From contig SLAN01000330.1 in assembly GCA_007126865.1 (NCBI GenBank), positions 1-6,190 of the forward strand: 6,190 nucleotides of DNA. Direction: 5' to 3'. Below, piece by piece: positions 5,274-6,190 of the stretch (positions within the stretch are counted from its first letter, which is position 1; each line of letters starts with the position of its first letter). The notes under the pieces were generated by a model that did not search any database, was not told the origin of the DNA, and worked only from the letters and a program-made list of their open reading frames with translations. The DNA is from Spirochaetales bacterium (lineage in GTDB: Bacteria > Spirochaetota > Spirochaetia > DSM-27196 > SKKC01). The translations under genes and the position numbers were made by a program.

Positions 5274-6190
5274 TCAATGGGCAAAACTACGTTGACCGGT
5301 GAAACACATTGTCGCCCCAACCTCGTTACACGCCTCGATACTCTCCCAATCCCTCAATGACCCGCCGGGTTGCAGAACGGCGGTAACGCCTTCGTGCAGC
5401 CCCACATCGATTCCATCGCGGAACGGGAAGAATGCGTCGCTGATCATTACGCTTCCGGCAAGGCCTCCTCGACTCGCGCGAACCTCGGTGTCTATCTCGG
5501 CGAGCGTCGCCTCATCCTCGACCTGGTTCAGCGGCTTCCCGTGCTTGACCCACGCGAGTCGATCGGCAAGCTTGCGGTACGCTTTGTCACGCGCGATCTC
5601 CGCCACGCCGACTCGATCCTGCTCGCCGGTTCCGATGGCTATGGTTGCCCGGTCCTTCACGAAGATCACCGAATTGCTCGTAACCCCAGCCTCAACCAGC
5701 CAACCGAATCGCATATCGGCACGCTCGGCATCCGTCGGCTCGCGCTCGATGCGGTACTCCACTCCCTTGTGTGCGACCGCAGCGGGCTCAAGATCGCGGT
5801 CGGTCAACCGTTTCGGTTCAAACGAGAGCTGGGTAACCAGACCGCCGTCGGTCAACGAATGGAAATCCACGACACGCCGGGACGCCACCTCGTACAACCG
5901 ATCCATCGCTCGAATCCGCATGACACGGAGATTCTTTCGATCCCGAAATCGTTCGAGAGCCTCCGGCGAAAAATCGGGAGCGACCACTACTTCACTGTAC
6001 GACTCCATGATCCGCTCGGCGGTCTCCTCATCGATCGACTTGTTCAGCGCTACAACGCCTCCGAACGCCGCGATTCGGTCGGCGAGGTACGCTCTGCGGT
6101 AGCTATCGGCGGGTGAATCCCCGATTGCGACCCCACACGGATTATTGTGCTTCACAATGACTGTGGCAGGCTCATCGCCGAAATAGCGCA
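5274..6190 (-). CDS. purH: AICAR transformylase (PurH), C-terminal part (cut by window edge)
   Basis: The frame continues through the right edge; 304 complete codons are visible. The product transfers a formyl group from 10-formyl-tetrahydrofolate to AICAR, giving FAICAR, the step before IMP closure. Diagnostic motifs, counted from the edge, are VKHNNPCGVA (12-21, with the catalytic Lys-His pair), GGVVALNKSID (43-53), SDAFFPFRDGID (250-261), GVTAVLQPGGSLRD (267-280) and the terminal FTGQRSFAH. The GTG at 6155 is an internal valine: codons upstream read RYFGDEPATVI without a break. Relative to my memory of E. coli PurH, about 33 extra residues lie between DRV and GSVM (about 192-245), and the end reads RSFAH rather than RHFRH. 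Whether the usual N-terminal IMP cyclohydrolase domain is fused cannot be seen here. Confidence 0.93.
   Translation of the reverse strand, partial: RYFGDEPATVIVKHNNPCGVAIGDSPADSYRRAYLADRIAAFGGVVALNKSIDEETAERIMESYSEVVVAPDFSPEALERFRDRKNLRVMRIRAMDRLYEVASRRVVDFHSLTDGGLVTQLSFEPKRLTDRDLEPAAVAHKGVEYRIEREPTDAERADMRFGWLVEAGVTSNSVIFVKDRATIAIGTGEQDRVGVAEIARDKAYRKLADRLAWVKHGKPLNQVEDEATLAEIDTEVRASRGGLAGSVMISDAFFPFRDGIDVGLHEGVTAVLQPGGSLRDWESIEACNEVGATMCFTGQRSFAH

Noticed and set aside
5299..6102. Open frame of 267 codons on the plus strand
   Set aside because: It is antisense to purH and has the Ser/Arg/Thr-rich composition of a shadow frame; no ribosome site or domain.
6153..6155. GTG as the start of a short 293-residue PurH
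   Set aside because: Upstream codons to the window edge continue the typical PurH sequence, and this valine lies directly before the catalytic KH pair.

Overview
The window carries seven protein-coding genes: five complete and two cut by the window edges. Six lie on the minus strand and one on the plus strand. The edges hold purine nucleotide synthesis genes: the C-terminal part of an AICAR transformylase (PurH) at the right, and adenylosuccinate lyase (PurB) plus the first codons of IMP dehydrogenase (GuaB) at the left. Between them sits a block of cell-envelope genes: a small glycine-rich membrane protein, a LapA-domain membrane protein, an exported helical-repeat protein ending in a SPOR domain, and, on the opposite strand, a large lipoprotein.

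The best guess for the source is a free-living, perhaps salt-adapted spirochaete. The LapA-domain protein, the PurB variant and the large lipoprotein all look like spirochaetal versions as I remember them. The lipoprotein recalls proteins annotated as pallilysin-related adhesins in Treponema. The two exported proteins are rich in Asp/Glu and almost free of lysine, which suggests salt adaptation. This placement rests on memory of the families, not on a search.

Layout in minus-strand reading order: purH (right edge to 5274); a 141-nt gap (5133-5273) holding a good promoter and a strong ribosome binding site; the glycine-rich protein (5132-4788); lapA-like gene (4741-4382); SPOR protein (4323-3289). 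The last three share strand, have gaps of about 46 and 58 nt and probably form one transcription unit. The plus-strand lipoprotein (1643-3277) converges on the SPOR gene with only 11 nt between stop codons, inside a cluster of three perfect hairpins. It diverges from purB (1571-81), which abuts guaB with no spacer (TGAATG).

Functionally, PurH performs the formyl transfer that leads to IMP. PurB acts both before this (SAICAR to AICAR) and after it (adenylosuccinate to AMP). GuaB commits IMP to GMP. The envelope genes between them have no evident biochemical tie to purines. No gene-free stretch over 300 bases, RNA gene, mobile element or CRISPR array was seen.
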